A stretch of 64,000 bases of DNA from Actinomadura physcomitrii (GCF_008923205.2 NZ_WBMS02000003.1:158765-222764); one strand, 5' to 3'. Positions 25,600-34,425 are shown, counted from the stretch's first letter. Program-made: numbers and translations. Notes: a model not told the origin generated them from the sequence alone.

Positions 25600-25610
25600 T
25601 TGTCGGACAA
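25600..25610. promoter_or_regulatory. GntR/FadR-type operator, downstream copy
   Basis: TTGTCGGACAA, again TTGT-N3-ACAA, 26 bp upstream of the ATPase start and just after the predicted transcription start. This is an ideal roadblock position for the GntR/FCD protein encoded at 35.4 kb (inference). Confidence 0.7.
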
Positions 25611-25635
25611 TCCGGCTGGGGTCAGGGAGGGAACG

Positions 25636-26430
25636 ATGTCGAGCCATCCACCCGCGGAGGCCCTCCGCTTCGAGAACGTCACGCTGCGGTTCCCCGGGAC
25701 GCACCGGCCGGCGATCGAGGACGTGTCGCTCCGGGTCGGGCGCGGCAGGTTCGTCGCCGTGATCGGGCCGTCCGGCTGCGGCAAGAGCACGATCCTCAAC
25801 CTGGCCGCGGGGCTGCTGGCCCCGACCGCGGGCGAGGTGCACTTCGCCGGCGAGCCCGTCAGCGGCGTGAACTCCGCGGCGGCGTACGTCACCCAGCAGG
25901 CCAACCTGCTCCCGTGGCTGAGCGTGCGGGCCAACATCGGGCTCGCGCTGAAGTTCCGCAAGGTGCCCAAGGACGAGCGCGACGCGCGCATCGACCACTG
26001 GGTGAAGCTGGTCGGGCTCACCGGCTTCGAGGACCACTACCCGCGCGAGCTGTCCGGCGGCATGCAGAAGCGCGTCTCCATCGCCCGGGCGCTCATCTAC
26101 GACCCGTCCATCGTGCTGATGGACGAGCCGTTCGGCCCGCTGGACGCCATCACCCGGCTGAAGCTCCAGCAGGACCTGCTCAACCTCTGGGAGGAGCAGA
26201 ACGGCACGCTCGTCTTCGTCACCCACGACCTCAACGAGGCGCTGTACCTCGCCGACGAGGTCGTCGTCATGTCCAGCGGCCCGGGCACCGTCCGGCGGGT
26301 CCTGGAGGTGCCGTTCGAGCGGCCCCGCACCATCGGCTCCCTGGTGGAGTCGCCCGAGTTCGCGGAGCTCTACAACGACCTGTGGAGCCTCTTCAAGTCC
26401 GAGCTGCAGATGTCTGACGCCACCGCGTAG
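25636..26430 (+). CDS. NitT/TauT-type ABC transporter ATPase of the catabolic cluster
   Basis: A 264-residue ATPase. Walker A GPSGCGKST lies near residue 48, LSGGMQKRVSIARAL near 142, and MDEPFGPLDA near 165, with FVTHDLNEAL. It is the first gene of the cluster; AGGGAGGGAAC precedes ATG 25636. Its permease (37.8 kb) and binding lipoprotein (40 kb) are encoded 11-14 kb downstream in the same direction, with the enzymes between them. This dispersed layout, with import and catabolism in one run of genes, suggests the transporter is dedicated to the pathway substrate. Confidence 0.9.
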   Translation: MSSHPPAEALRFENVTLRFPGTHRPAIEDVSLRVGRGRFVAVIGPSGCGKSTILNLAAGLLAPTAGEVHFAGEPVSGVNSAAAYVTQQANLLPWLSVRANIGLALKFRKVPKDERDARIDHWVKLVGLTGFEDHYPRELSGGMQKRVSIARALIYDPSIVLMDEPFGPLDAITRLKLQQDLLNLWEEQNGTLVFVTHDLNEALYLADEVVVMSSGPGTVRRVLEVPFERPRTIGSLVESPEFAELYNDLWSLFKSELQMSDATA

Positions 26431-26446
26431 AGACCGAGGTTCAACG

Positions 26447-27043
26447 TTGATATCGATCACCGAGACGATCGCCGTCCCGAGCCCGCGGACACGGGTGTGG
26501 GAGGTGGTCTCCAGTCCCGCCGACGTCGTGTCCTGCATCGCGGGCGCGGAGCTGGGCGAGGAGCACGAGGACGGCTCCTTCGACGGGACGCTCGTCGTCA
26601 AGTTCGGTGCCGTCCGGGTCAGGTTCGGCGCGCGGGTGCACCTGGAGCTCGACGAGGACGGGTACGCGGGGCGGCTCACCGCCCGCGGCAAGGACGGCCA
26701 GGCGGCGACCCGCTTCACCGCCGAGGCGGCCTTCCGCGTCGTCGAGGACGGGACCGGCTCGAAGGTCGCCATGGACGGCGAGATCACGCTGACCGGCAAG
26801 CTCACCTCGCTGATCGAGGCGGGCGCCGGGGTGGTGGTCTCCCGCATGACCAAGGACTTCTCGGCGCGGCTGGTCGAGCTGTGCGCCGGCCCCGCCGAAC
26901 CGGCGGCACCGGGGGCGGAGACGGCGCCGGCCGCGCGGCCGGAACCGGCGGCGCCCGCCACTCTCGTCGCCCGCATCCGCGCCTGGTGGGCGGCGCTGTG
27001 GAGCAGGCGTTCGGAACGCACCAGTCAAGGAGGTACGGCGTGA
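26447..27043 (+). CDS. SRPBCC / CoxG-like protein
   Basis: A 198-residue START-like domain protein resembling CoxG. Family blocks: VPSPRTRVWEVVSSPADVVSCIAGAEL (seen as RVWEVVSSP and SCIAGAEL) and GEITLTGKLTSLIEAGAGVV. The last ~50 residues are an Ala/Pro/Glu-rich linker and a basic Trp-rich tail (WWAALWSRRSER) that may touch the membrane, as in CoxG. The start is TTG 26447, 17 bp after the ATPase. CoxG normally accompanies molybdenum hydroxylases, but none is encoded here, so it may bind a hydrophobic intermediate or help recruit another enzyme. Confidence 0.75.
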   Translation: MISITETIAVPSPRTRVWEVVSSPADVVSCIAGAELGEEHEDGSFDGTLVVKFGAVRVRFGARVHLELDEDGYAGRLTARGKDGQAATRFTAEAAFRVVEDGTGSKVAMDGEITLTGKLTSLIEAGAGVVVSRMTKDFSARLVELCAGPAEPAAPGAETAPAARPEPAAPATLVARIRAWWAALWSRRSERTSQGGTA

Positions 27044-27894
27044 CCAGGCTCAACGGGGTCATCCGGGCACTGGAGGCGGGGGAGCACGCGTTCGCGTCCT
27101 TCGCGCCGCCGGACCCGGCGGCCGCCCTGGAGTTCAGCACCGCGAAGTACGACGGGCTGGTCTTCGAGATGGAGCACAAGCCCTGGGACGCCGTCGGCCT
27201 CAAGGACAGCCTCCAGTACCTGCTCAACCGCAGGCAGATCGCGACCGCGGGCGACATCACCCCGGCGGTGACCCCGCTGGTGCGGATCCCGGTCAACGGT
27301 GCGGAGAAGGGCCAGTGGCACGCCAAGCAGGCCCTCGACCTCGGCGCCTACGGCATCGTGTGGCCGCACGTCTCCACGGTGGAGGAGGCGTACAACGCCG
27401 TCGCCGCCTGCCGCTACCCGCGGCTGCCGGACGCGGACCGCTACGAGCCCGCGGGCGTGCGCGGCGACAGCCCGGCGGCCGCGGCCCGCTACTGGGGCCT
27501 GACCAACGACGAGTACTACGCCAGGAGCGGGGTGTGGCCGCTCGACCCGGACGGCGAGATCCTCGTCGCGCTCATGATCGAGGACCGGCTCGGCATCGAG
27601 AACCTGCCCGCCATCCTCGACCGGGTGCCCGGCATCGGGCTCGTGATCATCGGTGAGGGCGACATGAGCCAGGAGCTCGGCATCCCCCGCCAGTACGAGC
27701 ACCCCAGGCTCCTCGAGTGCAAGCGCCGCATTCTCGAGATCTGCGGCGAGCGCGGCGTCGCCGTCGGCCACCCGCACGTGACGGCCGGGAACGTCGAGCA
27801 GGTCGTCAAGGACGGCTACCGCTTCCTGATGACCATGCCCGTGCGCTCGTACCCGGGGCTCGACCGGGGCCGCGAGCTGACCGGCCGCGCCTGA
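27040..27894 (+). CDS. HpcH/HpaI-family aldolase
   Basis: A 284-residue class II aldolase-like protein. Metal and substrate residues of the family are visible: FEMEHKPWD, PLVRIPVN, GAYGIVWPHVSTVEEA, ALMIEDRLGIENL (metal Glu) and GEGDMSQELG (metal Asp). Family enzymes reversibly split 4-hydroxy-2-oxo acids to pyruvate or oxaloacetate plus an aldehyde or keto acid, the last step of meta-cleavage-type pathways. The sequence is diverged, with a long insert around residues 125-160. GTG 27040 overlaps the upstream stop, and AAGGAGG lies seven bases upstream. Confidence 0.85.
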   Translation: MTRLNGVIRALEAGEHAFASFAPPDPAAALEFSTAKYDGLVFEMEHKPWDAVGLKDSLQYLLNRRQIATAGDITPAVTPLVRIPVNGAEKGQWHAKQALDLGAYGIVWPHVSTVEEAYNAVAACRYPRLPDADRYEPAGVRGDSPAAAARYWGLTNDEYYARSGVWPLDPDGEILVALMIEDRLGIENLPAILDRVPGIGLVIIGEGDMSQELGIPRQYEHPRLLECKRRILEICGERGVAVGHPHVTAGNVEQVVKDGYRFLMTMPVRSYPGLDRGRELTGRA

Positions 27895-27905
27895 GGAGGA
27901 CCGCA

Positions 27906-28934
27906 ATGATCATCGACTGCCACGGCCACTTCACCACGGCGCCGAAGGCCCTCGGCGCCTGGCGCGAGCGGCAGATCGCGGCGCTGCGCGAAGGCCGCCG
28001 GGTGAGCCCGGACGAGCTGGAGATCACCGACGGCGAGATCCGCGCCGCCATCGAGAACGGGCAGCTCAAGCTGCAGATCGAGCGCGGCACCGACCTCACG
28101 GTCTTCTCGCCGGGCGCGGGCAAGATGGCCCACCACTACGGCGACGAGCGCACCAGCCTCGACTGGTCGAGGGTCGCCAACGACCTGATCGCCCGCGTCT
28201 GCGGGCTGTTCCCGGACCGGTTCGCCGGCGCGTGCCAGCTCCCGCAGTCGCCCGGGGACGCGCTGGAGACGTCGGTCCGCAACTCGGTCGAGGAGCTGGA
28301 GCGCTGCGTCGAGGAGCTCGGGTTCGTCGGCTGCCTGCTCAACCCCGATCCGTCGGACGGCTACTACCAGGCGCCGCCGCTGACCGACAAGGTCTACTAC
28401 CCGCTCTACGAGAAGATGGTCGAGCTGGACGTCCCCGCGATGATCCACGTGGCGATGTCCCGCAACGACGCCCTGCAGGGCACCTGCGCGCACTACCTCG
28501 CCGGCGACACCGCCGCGTTCATGCAGCTGTGCACGTCCGAGCTGTTCAAGGACTTCCCCGGGCTGCGCTTCGTGATCCCGCACGGCGGCGGCGCGGTGCC
28601 CTACCACTGGGGCCGCTACCGGGGGTTCATGCAGGACAAGGGCCTGCCGCCGCTGGAGGAGGCGGTGCTCGGCAACGTCTTCTTTGACACCTGCGTGTAC
28701 CACCGCCGCGGGCTGGAACTGCTCCTCGACGTGATCCCGGCGGGGAACGTGCTGTTCGCCTCGGAGATGATCGGCGCCGTCCGCGGCGTCGACCCCGAGA
28801 CCGGCCGCAACTTCGACGACGTCAGGTTCCTGCTCGACGGCATCGACATGACCGGCGAGGACCGCGCCGCGGTGTACGGCGGCAACGCCCTGCGCGTCTT
28901 CCCCCGGCTGGAGTCCAGGAGGGTGACCGAGTGA
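27906..28934 (+). CDS. LigJ-like amidohydrolase-superfamily hydratase (4-oxalomesaconate hydratase-like)
   Basis: A 342-residue amidohydrolase-superfamily protein. The N-terminus MIIDCHGHFTTAPKAL carries the metal-binding HxH and closely resembles LigJ, which hydrates 4-oxalomesaconate in the protocatechuate 4,5-cleavage and gallate routes. Other markers: LPQSPGDALE, GFVGCLLNPDPSDG, the metal His in MIHVAMS and RFVIPHGGGAVPYHWGR, and FASEMIGAVRG. With the upstream aldolase it makes a hydratase-aldolase pair like LigJ-LigK, though the aldolase is of another family. GAGGAGGA precedes ATG 27906. It overlaps the next gene (GTGA). Confidence 0.85.
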   Translation: MIIDCHGHFTTAPKALGAWRERQIAALREGRRVSPDELEITDGEIRAAIENGQLKLQIERGTDLTVFSPGAGKMAHHYGDERTSLDWSRVANDLIARVCGLFPDRFAGACQLPQSPGDALETSVRNSVEELERCVEELGFVGCLLNPDPSDGYYQAPPLTDKVYYPLYEKMVELDVPAMIHVAMSRNDALQGTCAHYLAGDTAAFMQLCTSELFKDFPGLRFVIPHGGGAVPYHWGRYRGFMQDKGLPPLEEAVLGNVFFDTCVYHRRGLELLLDVIPAGNVLFASEMIGAVRGVDPETGRNFDDVRFLLDGIDMTGEDRAAVYGGNALRVFPRLESRRVTE

Positions 28935-30571
28935 AGGCCTATGAGGCCATGGCCGAGGCGTTCGTCAAGGAAGGCACGACCGACGTCTTCGGCATGATGG
29001 GCGACGCCAACATGCACTGGATGGACGCGCTCGCCGAGCGCGGCGTGCGCCTGTACGAGGTGCGGCACGAGGGCTCCGGCCTCGGCATGGCCGACGGCTG
29101 GGCGCGCGCGGCGGGACGGCCGGGCGTCGTCACCACCACCAGCGGCCCCGGCGTCTCCCAGCTCGCCACGTCCATGCTGTGCGCGAGCCGGGCGGGCACG
29201 CCGCTGGTCGCGTTCTGCGGCGAGACGGCGTGGGGCGACGAGGGCGCCGTGCAGTACCTCGACCAGCGCCGGTTCGCCGCCGCGATCGAGTGCGGGTTCG
29301 TGCACCTGTCGAAGGCCGACCAGGCCGAGGAGGCGGTGCAGCGGGCCTTCTACCTGGCCCGTACCGAGAACCGGCCGATCATGCTGAGCGCCCCGTTCGA
29401 CGTGCAGACCCAGGACTTCGAGCCCGGCGACTACGTCCCGTCGCACGAGCTGCTCCCGCGAGGCCGGACGCTGCCGGACCCGTCCCGCATCGAAGCGGCC
29501 CGCGAGCTGATCGAGGGCAGCAAGCGGATCGTCATCATCGCCGGACGCGGCGCCCGCCGCGCCGGAGCCGGCGAGGAGATCCTCGAGCTCCAGGCCAGGA
29601 CCGGCGCGCTGCTGGCCACGACGCTCCAGGCGAAGAACTGGCTGTGCGACCGCACCGAGTTCCACGTCGGGCTGTCCGGACTGTTCGGCAGCAAGCCCGC
29701 GCAGGAGCTGCTCCAGGAGGCCGACTGCGTGATCGCGGTCGGCGCGAGCCTGAACCACTACACGACCGAGCACGGCTACCTGTATCCCGAGGCCCGCTAC
29801 GTGCAGATCGACTCGGCGCCGAACGTGGTCATGGGCAACGGCCGGGTCGCCGACTGCTACGTCCAGGCGGACGCGGTCACCGCGCTCACCGAGCTGAACC
29901 AGGTGCTCGCCGGGACCCGCATCGAGGGCTTCCACACCGACGAGACCCGGAGCCGGCTGACCGACTGGCTCGAGGCGCCGGTCGACTACGTCCACGAGCC
30001 GGGGCGGATCGACCCGCGCGAGGCGATCAAGGTGCTCGACGCGGCGATGCCCCCCGAGTTCGACCTGGTGCTCGGCAGCGGCCACCAGACCGACTTCGGC
30101 ACGATGCTGTTCCAGCGGTCCCGGCAGGTCACCTCCAACTACGGCATGTTCGGCGCGATCGGGCAGGCCCCGCTGCTGACCATCGGCCAGATCGTCGCGA
30201 CCGGACGGCCCGCGTTCGTGGTCGAGGGCGACGCGAGCTTCCTGATGCACCTGCCGGAGTTCGAGACCGCCTGCCGCTACGGCCTGCCGCTGCTCGTCGT
30301 CGTCATGAACGACGAGGGCCTCGGCGCCGAGTACCACAAGCTGGGCGCCAAGGGCCTCACCCAGGACCTGGCGATCATCCCGAACCCCGAGCTGGGCGGG
30401 GTCGCGCGGGCTCTCGGCGGCGGCGGCGCCACCGTCCGGAGCGCGGCCGAACTGCAGGCCGCCGTCGCCGAGTACGTCGCGGACCCGCGCCCGTTCGTCA
30501 TCGACGTCCGCATCACGCGCGAGGTGCTGAGCGTCCCCTACCGGCGCCTGTGGTACGGGGAGGACGTCTGA
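28931..30571 (+). CDS. ThDP-dependent enzyme (acetolactate synthase / decarboxylase family)
   Basis: A 546-residue three-domain thiamine diphosphate enzyme. The catalytic Glu is in LYEVRHEGSG near residue 45. The central domain begins near 190 with RIVIIAGRGARRAG. The ThDP-Mg motif is VEGDASFLMHLPEF ending with MNDEG near residue 460. No FAD-specific region is obvious. Likely chemistry is decarboxylation or carboligation of a 2-oxo acid; the exact class is not recognisable. It is translationally coupled on both sides, so it clearly belongs to the pathway. A tight fit with the Pht5-like genes suggests 2-oxo acid decarboxylation downstream. Confidence 0.82.
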   Translation: MKAYEAMAEAFVKEGTTDVFGMMGDANMHWMDALAERGVRLYEVRHEGSGLGMADGWARAAGRPGVVTTTSGPGVSQLATSMLCASRAGTPLVAFCGETAWGDEGAVQYLDQRRFAAAIECGFVHLSKADQAEEAVQRAFYLARTENRPIMLSAPFDVQTQDFEPGDYVPSHELLPRGRTLPDPSRIEAARELIEGSKRIVIIAGRGARRAGAGEEILELQARTGALLATTLQAKNWLCDRTEFHVGLSGLFGSKPAQELLQEADCVIAVGASLNHYTTEHGYLYPEARYVQIDSAPNVVMGNGRVADCYVQADAVTALTELNQVLAGTRIEGFHTDETRSRLTDWLEAPVDYVHEPGRIDPREAIKVLDAAMPPEFDLVLGSGHQTDFGTMLFQRSRQVTSNYGMFGAIGQAPLLTIGQIVATGRPAFVVEGDASFLMHLPEFETACRYGLPLLVVVMNDEGLGAEYHKLGAKGLTQDLAIIPNPELGGVARALGGGGATVRSAAELQAAVAEYVADPRPFVIDVRITREVLSVPYRRLWYGEDV

Positions 30572-31410
30572 TGAAGGTCGTCCTCGGCGACTACCCGCAC
30601 AGCCGCGCCGTCAAAGAGCTGCCCGGCCACGAGTTCATCGAGTTCGAGCCGCTGCCGCCGGCGTTCGCCCGGATGGTCCGGAGCCTGGAGTTCGACGTCT
30701 GCGAGATGGCCCTCGCGACCTACCTCCTGGCCAGGGACCACGGCGTGCCGATCACGCTGCTGCCGGTCGTCATGGTCGGCGGCGCGCACCACCGCTCGCT
30801 GACCCGCCTCCCGGACGCGGCGCCGCTCGCGCCGGGCGACCTGCGGGGCCGCCGCGTCGGCGTCCGCTCCTACAGCCAGACCACCGGCCTGTGGGTGCGC
30901 GGATTCCTGCGCGAGGAGTACGGCGTGGAGGCGGCGGACGTCACCTGGGTCACCACCGAGGAACCGCACGTCGCGCAGTACACCGAACCCCCGTTCGTCG
31001 AGCGGTCGGACGCGGGGAAGGTCGCGGACCTGCTGGAGTCGGGCGACGTGGCGGCGGCCGTCCTCGGTCCGCGCGCCATGGGCGGCCAGGGCGAGGGCCT
31101 CGTCCCGCTGATCGGCGACGCCGAGGCGGCGGGCCGCGCCTGGGCGGAACGCCACGGCACCGTCCCGGTCAACCACGTCGTCGTCGTCCGGAACGCCGCG
31201 CTGGACGAGGACCCGGAGCAGGTGGACGCCCTGTACGCGGCGCTGAAGGCGGCGACCGCAGGCGCGGAGCCCCCGGTGGCGGCCGGGTGGAGCGAGCCGC
31301 TCGCGAAGGCCCTGGAGATCGGCGGCCGGTACGCCCTCGAACAGGACCTCGTCCGCACGCGGGTCGACGTCGCCGAGATCGAGAGGGGAGCGGCCCGATG
31401 GTCGGCATGA
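30571..31410 (+). CDS. 4,5-dihydroxyphthalate decarboxylase-like protein (copy 1)
   Basis: A 279-residue protein of the Pht5 family, which has a periplasmic-binding-protein type 2 fold but is cytoplasmic. No signal peptide is present: it starts directly MKVVLGDYPHSRAVK. Family blocks: MVRSLEFDVCEMALATYLLA, GRRVGVRSYSQTTGLWVRGF (core RSYSQTTGLWVRG) and REEYGVEAADVTWVTTEE. Pht5 decarboxylates 4,5-dihydroxyphthalate to protocatechuate; the substrate of this protein is not known. It shares one base with the preceding stop codon (TGATG). Two further paralogues follow downstream. Confidence 0.83.
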   Translation: MKVVLGDYPHSRAVKELPGHEFIEFEPLPPAFARMVRSLEFDVCEMALATYLLARDHGVPITLLPVVMVGGAHHRSLTRLPDAAPLAPGDLRGRRVGVRSYSQTTGLWVRGFLREEYGVEAADVTWVTTEEPHVAQYTEPPFVERSDAGKVADLLESGDVAAAVLGPRAMGGQGEGLVPLIGDAEAAGRAWAERHGTVPVNHVVVVRNAALDEDPEQVDALYAALKAATAGAEPPVAAGWSEPLAKALEIGGRYALEQDLVRTRVDVAEIERGAARWSA

Positions 31411-32534
31411 GGCACCGCACCGGCGCGTACACCCGCGAGCCGGACGAGTGGACGCCCGAGCTGCTGGCGAAGGTGGCGTGGCGCCGCGAGGCCGCCGCCG
31501 AGCCGTTCCGCGGCGTGGCGACGTCCGAGGGGATCCAGCGCGGCCTGTTCCCGCTGCGCGAGACCGGTCTCGACGTGGAGCCGCAGCGCAAGGCCGCCGA
31601 GGACTACCTCGCCCTGCTCACGCCCAAGGAGCTGGCCGAGGGCCGGTTCGCGATGGACGACGTGACGTGGCGGCACTGGGCGAACGGCGCCCGCTACTTC
31701 CTGCGGCACGGGCTGTGCATGGAGGACATGGACGAGCCCAGGCGCCGCGCCATCATGGCGATCCTGCGCCGCAGCCTCAGCCCGTACGGCTACCAGCAGG
31801 TCGTCGACCTGATGCACCTGAACCTCACCGTCGGCGAGCTGCGCGGCGAGGAGCACCTGCTCAACGAGTGGATGTACTGGTTCAGCGTCTACGGCGAGCC
31901 GGAGAGCGGCGGCCCGTGGGGCTGGCAGCTCGACGGCCACCACGTGAACGTCAACTGCGTCTTCGTCGGCGACCAGATGGTGCTGACCCCGACGTTCCTC
32001 GGCGCCGAGCCGGTGATCGCCAAGGGCGGGAAGTACGCCGGGACCTCCGCGTTCCGCCGCGAGGAGGCCATCGGCCGCGCGCTGTTCACCGGCCTCACCG
32101 GCGAACAGCAGGACCGGGCCGTCATCGCCGACGAGCTGCCGAGCGACCTGTACGCCGGGGCGTTCCGCGACAACTGGGAGATGGACTACGCGGGCCTGCC
32201 CTTCGGCGACCTGACCATCGAGCAGCGCGAGAAGGCCGTCGACCTCCTCGACCTCTACGTCGGCCGGGCGGGGGAAGGGCACGCCGAGCTGCGGATGGCC
32301 GAGGTCCTCGAACACGAGACCTTCTTCGGATGGGCCGGCGACCCCGCCGACGTCTTCTACTACCGCCTGCACAGCCCCGTGCTCCTCGTCGAGTTCGAGC
32401 ACCAGTGGGGCGTGATGTTCGACAACGACGAGCCGATGCGGCACCACATCCACACCATCGTGCGCACCCCGAACGGCAACGACTACGGCGCCGACCTGCT
32501 GCGGCAGCACCGCGAGCGGTTCCACCGGCACTGA
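31398..32534 (+). CDS. DUF3500 family protein
   Basis: A 378-residue protein of the DUF3500 family. No signal peptide or membrane segment is visible. Conserved-looking blocks are FRGVATSEGIQRGLFPL, WRHWANGARYFLRHGL, WSVYGEPESGGPWGWQLDGHHVNVNCV (core GPWGWQLDGHH), TFLGAEPVIAKGG and SPVLLVEFEHQWGVMFD, with a C-terminal HIHTIVRTPNGNDYG. The several invariant His and Trp residues suggest a metal- or organic-acid-binding enzyme. No reaction is established for the family. It lies between Pht5-like copies 1 and 2. The start is ATG 31398 with GAGAGGGGA upstream. Confidence 0.85.
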   Translation: MVGMRHRTGAYTREPDEWTPELLAKVAWRREAAAEPFRGVATSEGIQRGLFPLRETGLDVEPQRKAAEDYLALLTPKELAEGRFAMDDVTWRHWANGARYFLRHGLCMEDMDEPRRRAIMAILRRSLSPYGYQQVVDLMHLNLTVGELRGEEHLLNEWMYWFSVYGEPESGGPWGWQLDGHHVNVNCVFVGDQMVLTPTFLGAEPVIAKGGKYAGTSAFRREEAIGRALFTGLTGEQQDRAVIADELPSDLYAGAFRDNWEMDYAGLPFGDLTIEQREKAVDLLDLYVGRAGEGHAELRMAEVLEHETFFGWAGDPADVFYYRLHSPVLLVEFEHQWGVMFDNDEPMRHHIHTIVRTPNGNDYGADLLRQHRERFHRH

Positions 32535-32562
32535 GCGCCTCACAGAGCATGAAGGGCATTTG

Positions 32563-33429
32563 ATGAAACTGGTCATCGGACGGGACGACCTGGCGCGAGC
32601 CGCGGTCGAGGCCACCGGCGCGGAGCGGCTCGCCGTGAAGCCGGTCCACAAGGCGTCCAAGAGCTTCGTGAACGACCAGGCGGTGGACCTGGCCGAGCTG
32701 GCGATCGTGACGCTGCTCCAGGCCGTCGCGCACGGCCGGCCGGTCGTGCTGCTGCCGGTCACGGCGCTGGGCCGCTACCAGCACCAGACGCTGGTGACGA
32801 TGGGCGCGCTGACGGTCGGCGACATCGAGGGCCGCAGCGCCGGGGTCCGGTCGTGGAGCCAGACCACCGGCGTGTGGATGCGCGGCTTCCTGACCGAGCA
32901 GTACGGCGTCGACCTGCGCAAGGTCGCCTGGACGACCTACGAGGGCGCGCACGTCGACGGCGCGCGCGACCCGGACTTCGTGGCGCGGGCGCCGGAGGGC
33001 GCCAAGCTCCAGGCCGACTTCCTCGGCGGACGCCTCGACTTCGGGATCATGGGCAACGAGCTGCCCGACGACGACCGTATCCGCACCGCGATCCCGGGCG
33101 CCCGCGAGGCCGCCGCCGAGTGGTCGCGGGCCAACGGCTTCGCCCCGGTGAACCACGTGCTCGGCGTGACCGAGCAGGCGGCGCGCGAGCACTCCGGGGC
33201 CGTGTGCGCGGCCTACGACGCGATGCGCGAGGTCATCGCGTCCCTCCCGCGCGGCGGCGAGCCGGTCGACCTGAACCCCGTCGGTTTCGCCGCGCTGCGC
33301 GGCGCGGTCTCGCGAGCGGCGGCGTACGCGCTGGACCAGGGCGTGCTGCCGCGGCCCGTCGAGTTCGACGAGCTGGTGGACGCGTCCTGCGCCGCCCTCG
33401 GCGTGCCCGCCTCCCGGCTCGGCGGCTGA
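32563..33429 (+). CDS. 4,5-dihydroxyphthalate decarboxylase-like protein (copy 2, divergent)
   Basis: A 288-residue Pht5-like/type 2 binding-fold protein and the most diverged of the three copies. Shared core: SAGVRSWSQTTGVWMRGFL and TEQYGVDLRKVAWTTYEG. The usual N-terminal FDVCEMA block is replaced by VDLAELAIVTLLQAVAHG. No signal peptide. It begins 28 bp after the DUF3500 gene; ATG 32563 is preceded by GAAGGG. Loss of some canonical positions suggests a different substrate or a non-catalytic partner role. Confidence 0.78.
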   Translation: MKLVIGRDDLARAAVEATGAERLAVKPVHKASKSFVNDQAVDLAELAIVTLLQAVAHGRPVVLLPVTALGRYQHQTLVTMGALTVGDIEGRSAGVRSWSQTTGVWMRGFLTEQYGVDLRKVAWTTYEGAHVDGARDPDFVARAPEGAKLQADFLGGRLDFGIMGNELPDDDRIRTAIPGAREAAAEWSRANGFAPVNHVLGVTEQAAREHSGAVCAAYDAMREVIASLPRGGEPVDLNPVGFAALRGAVSRAAAYALDQGVLPRPVEFDELVDASCAALGVPASRLGG

Positions 33430-33459
33430 CCTCCCCCTTTCTCTCCTGGAGTACTGCGA

Positions 33460-34425
33460 ATGAACAAGCTGACGGTCGCGTTCGGCGACTACCCGCAGGC
33501 GAGCGGCCTCGACGTCGACGGCTACGAGGTCGAACCGGTCGAGGTGCGCCCGATCATCGGCGCCTACCGGCGGATGATCCGCGACCTGGAGTTCGACGTG
33601 TGCGAGCTGGCGCCCGTGTCGTACCTGATGGCGGTGCAGGCCGGCGTGCCGCTCACCGCCGTCCCGGTGTTCCTGAACCGGCGCTTCCACCACGGCGACG
33701 TGCGGTGCGCCGCGGACAGCGGCGTCCGCGTGCCGCGCGACCTGGAGGGCCGCCGCGTCGGCGTCCGCGCCTACACGGTGAGCACCGGGGTGTGGGTGCG
33801 CGGCATCCTCGCCGAGGAGTACGGCGTGAACGTCGGCGCGATCACCTGGGTGGTCGACGACGAGGACCACGTCGAGGGCCGCGCCCCCGCCAACGTGGAG
33901 CGGGTCGCCGACGGCCGGTCGCTCGGCGAGCTGCTGCAGGCCGGCGAGATCGACGCCGCGTTCTCCGGCAACGCCGGCACCGGCCGCGCCGGCGCCCCCC
34001 GCGCGGGCTGGACCGCCACCGCCGAACCCGGGAGCGTGTCCGGCGGCCCGTACCCGCTGTTCCCCGACGCCGGCGTCCTCGGCGTCGACCACTACGTCCG
34101 CACCGGGATCTACCCGCTGCACTCGGTCGTCGCGCTGCGCGCCGAACTCGTCGAGCAGGACCCGGAGCTGCCCACCAGGCTCTACGCCGCGCTCGCCGGC
34201 GCCAAGCGCCGCCAGGTCGCCGCCGACCCCGGCTGGACGGAGCAGAAGCGCTTCGCCGAGCAGGCCCGGCAGATCGGCGGCGACCCGGTGCCGTACGGCA
34301 TCGCCCGCAACGAGCCGACACTCGCCGCGCTCGTCCGCTACTCGCGCGAGCAGGGCCTGCTCGACGCCGGCTTCCCCGCCGACCCGAAGGCGCTCTTCGC
34401 CGCCGGCGACTACCCGGACGCCTGA
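33460..34425 (+). CDS. 4,5-dihydroxyphthalate decarboxylase-like protein (copy 3)
   Basis: A 321-residue protein and the copy closest to classical Pht5. It has MIRDLEFDVCELAPVSYLMA, VFLNRRFHHGDVRC, GRRVGVRAYTVSTGVWVRGI (core VRAYTVSTGVW), LAEEYGVNVGAITWV and DHYVRTGIYPLHSVVALR. No signal peptide is present, so it is cytoplasmic. It begins 30 bp after copy 2 with CTCCTGGAG upstream. It is the best candidate in the cluster for a true aromatic (or dihydroaromatic) decarboxylase. Confidence 0.85.
   Translation: MNKLTVAFGDYPQASGLDVDGYEVEPVEVRPIIGAYRRMIRDLEFDVCELAPVSYLMAVQAGVPLTAVPVFLNRRFHHGDVRCAADSGVRVPRDLEGRRVGVRAYTVSTGVWVRGILAEEYGVNVGAITWVVDDEDHVEGRAPANVERVADGRSLGELLQAGEIDAAFSGNAGTGRAGAPRAGWTATAEPGSVSGGPYPLFPDAGVLGVDHYVRTGIYPLHSVVALRAELVEQDPELPTRLYAALAGAKRRQVAADPGWTEQKRFAEQARQIGGDPVPYGIARNEPTLAALVRYSREQGLLDAGFPADPKALFAAGDYPDA

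Noticed and set aside
30571..34425. Interpreting the three Pht5-like genes as ABC substrate-binding proteins
   Set aside because: None has a signal peptide or lipobox, and a separate lipoprotein exists in the cluster.
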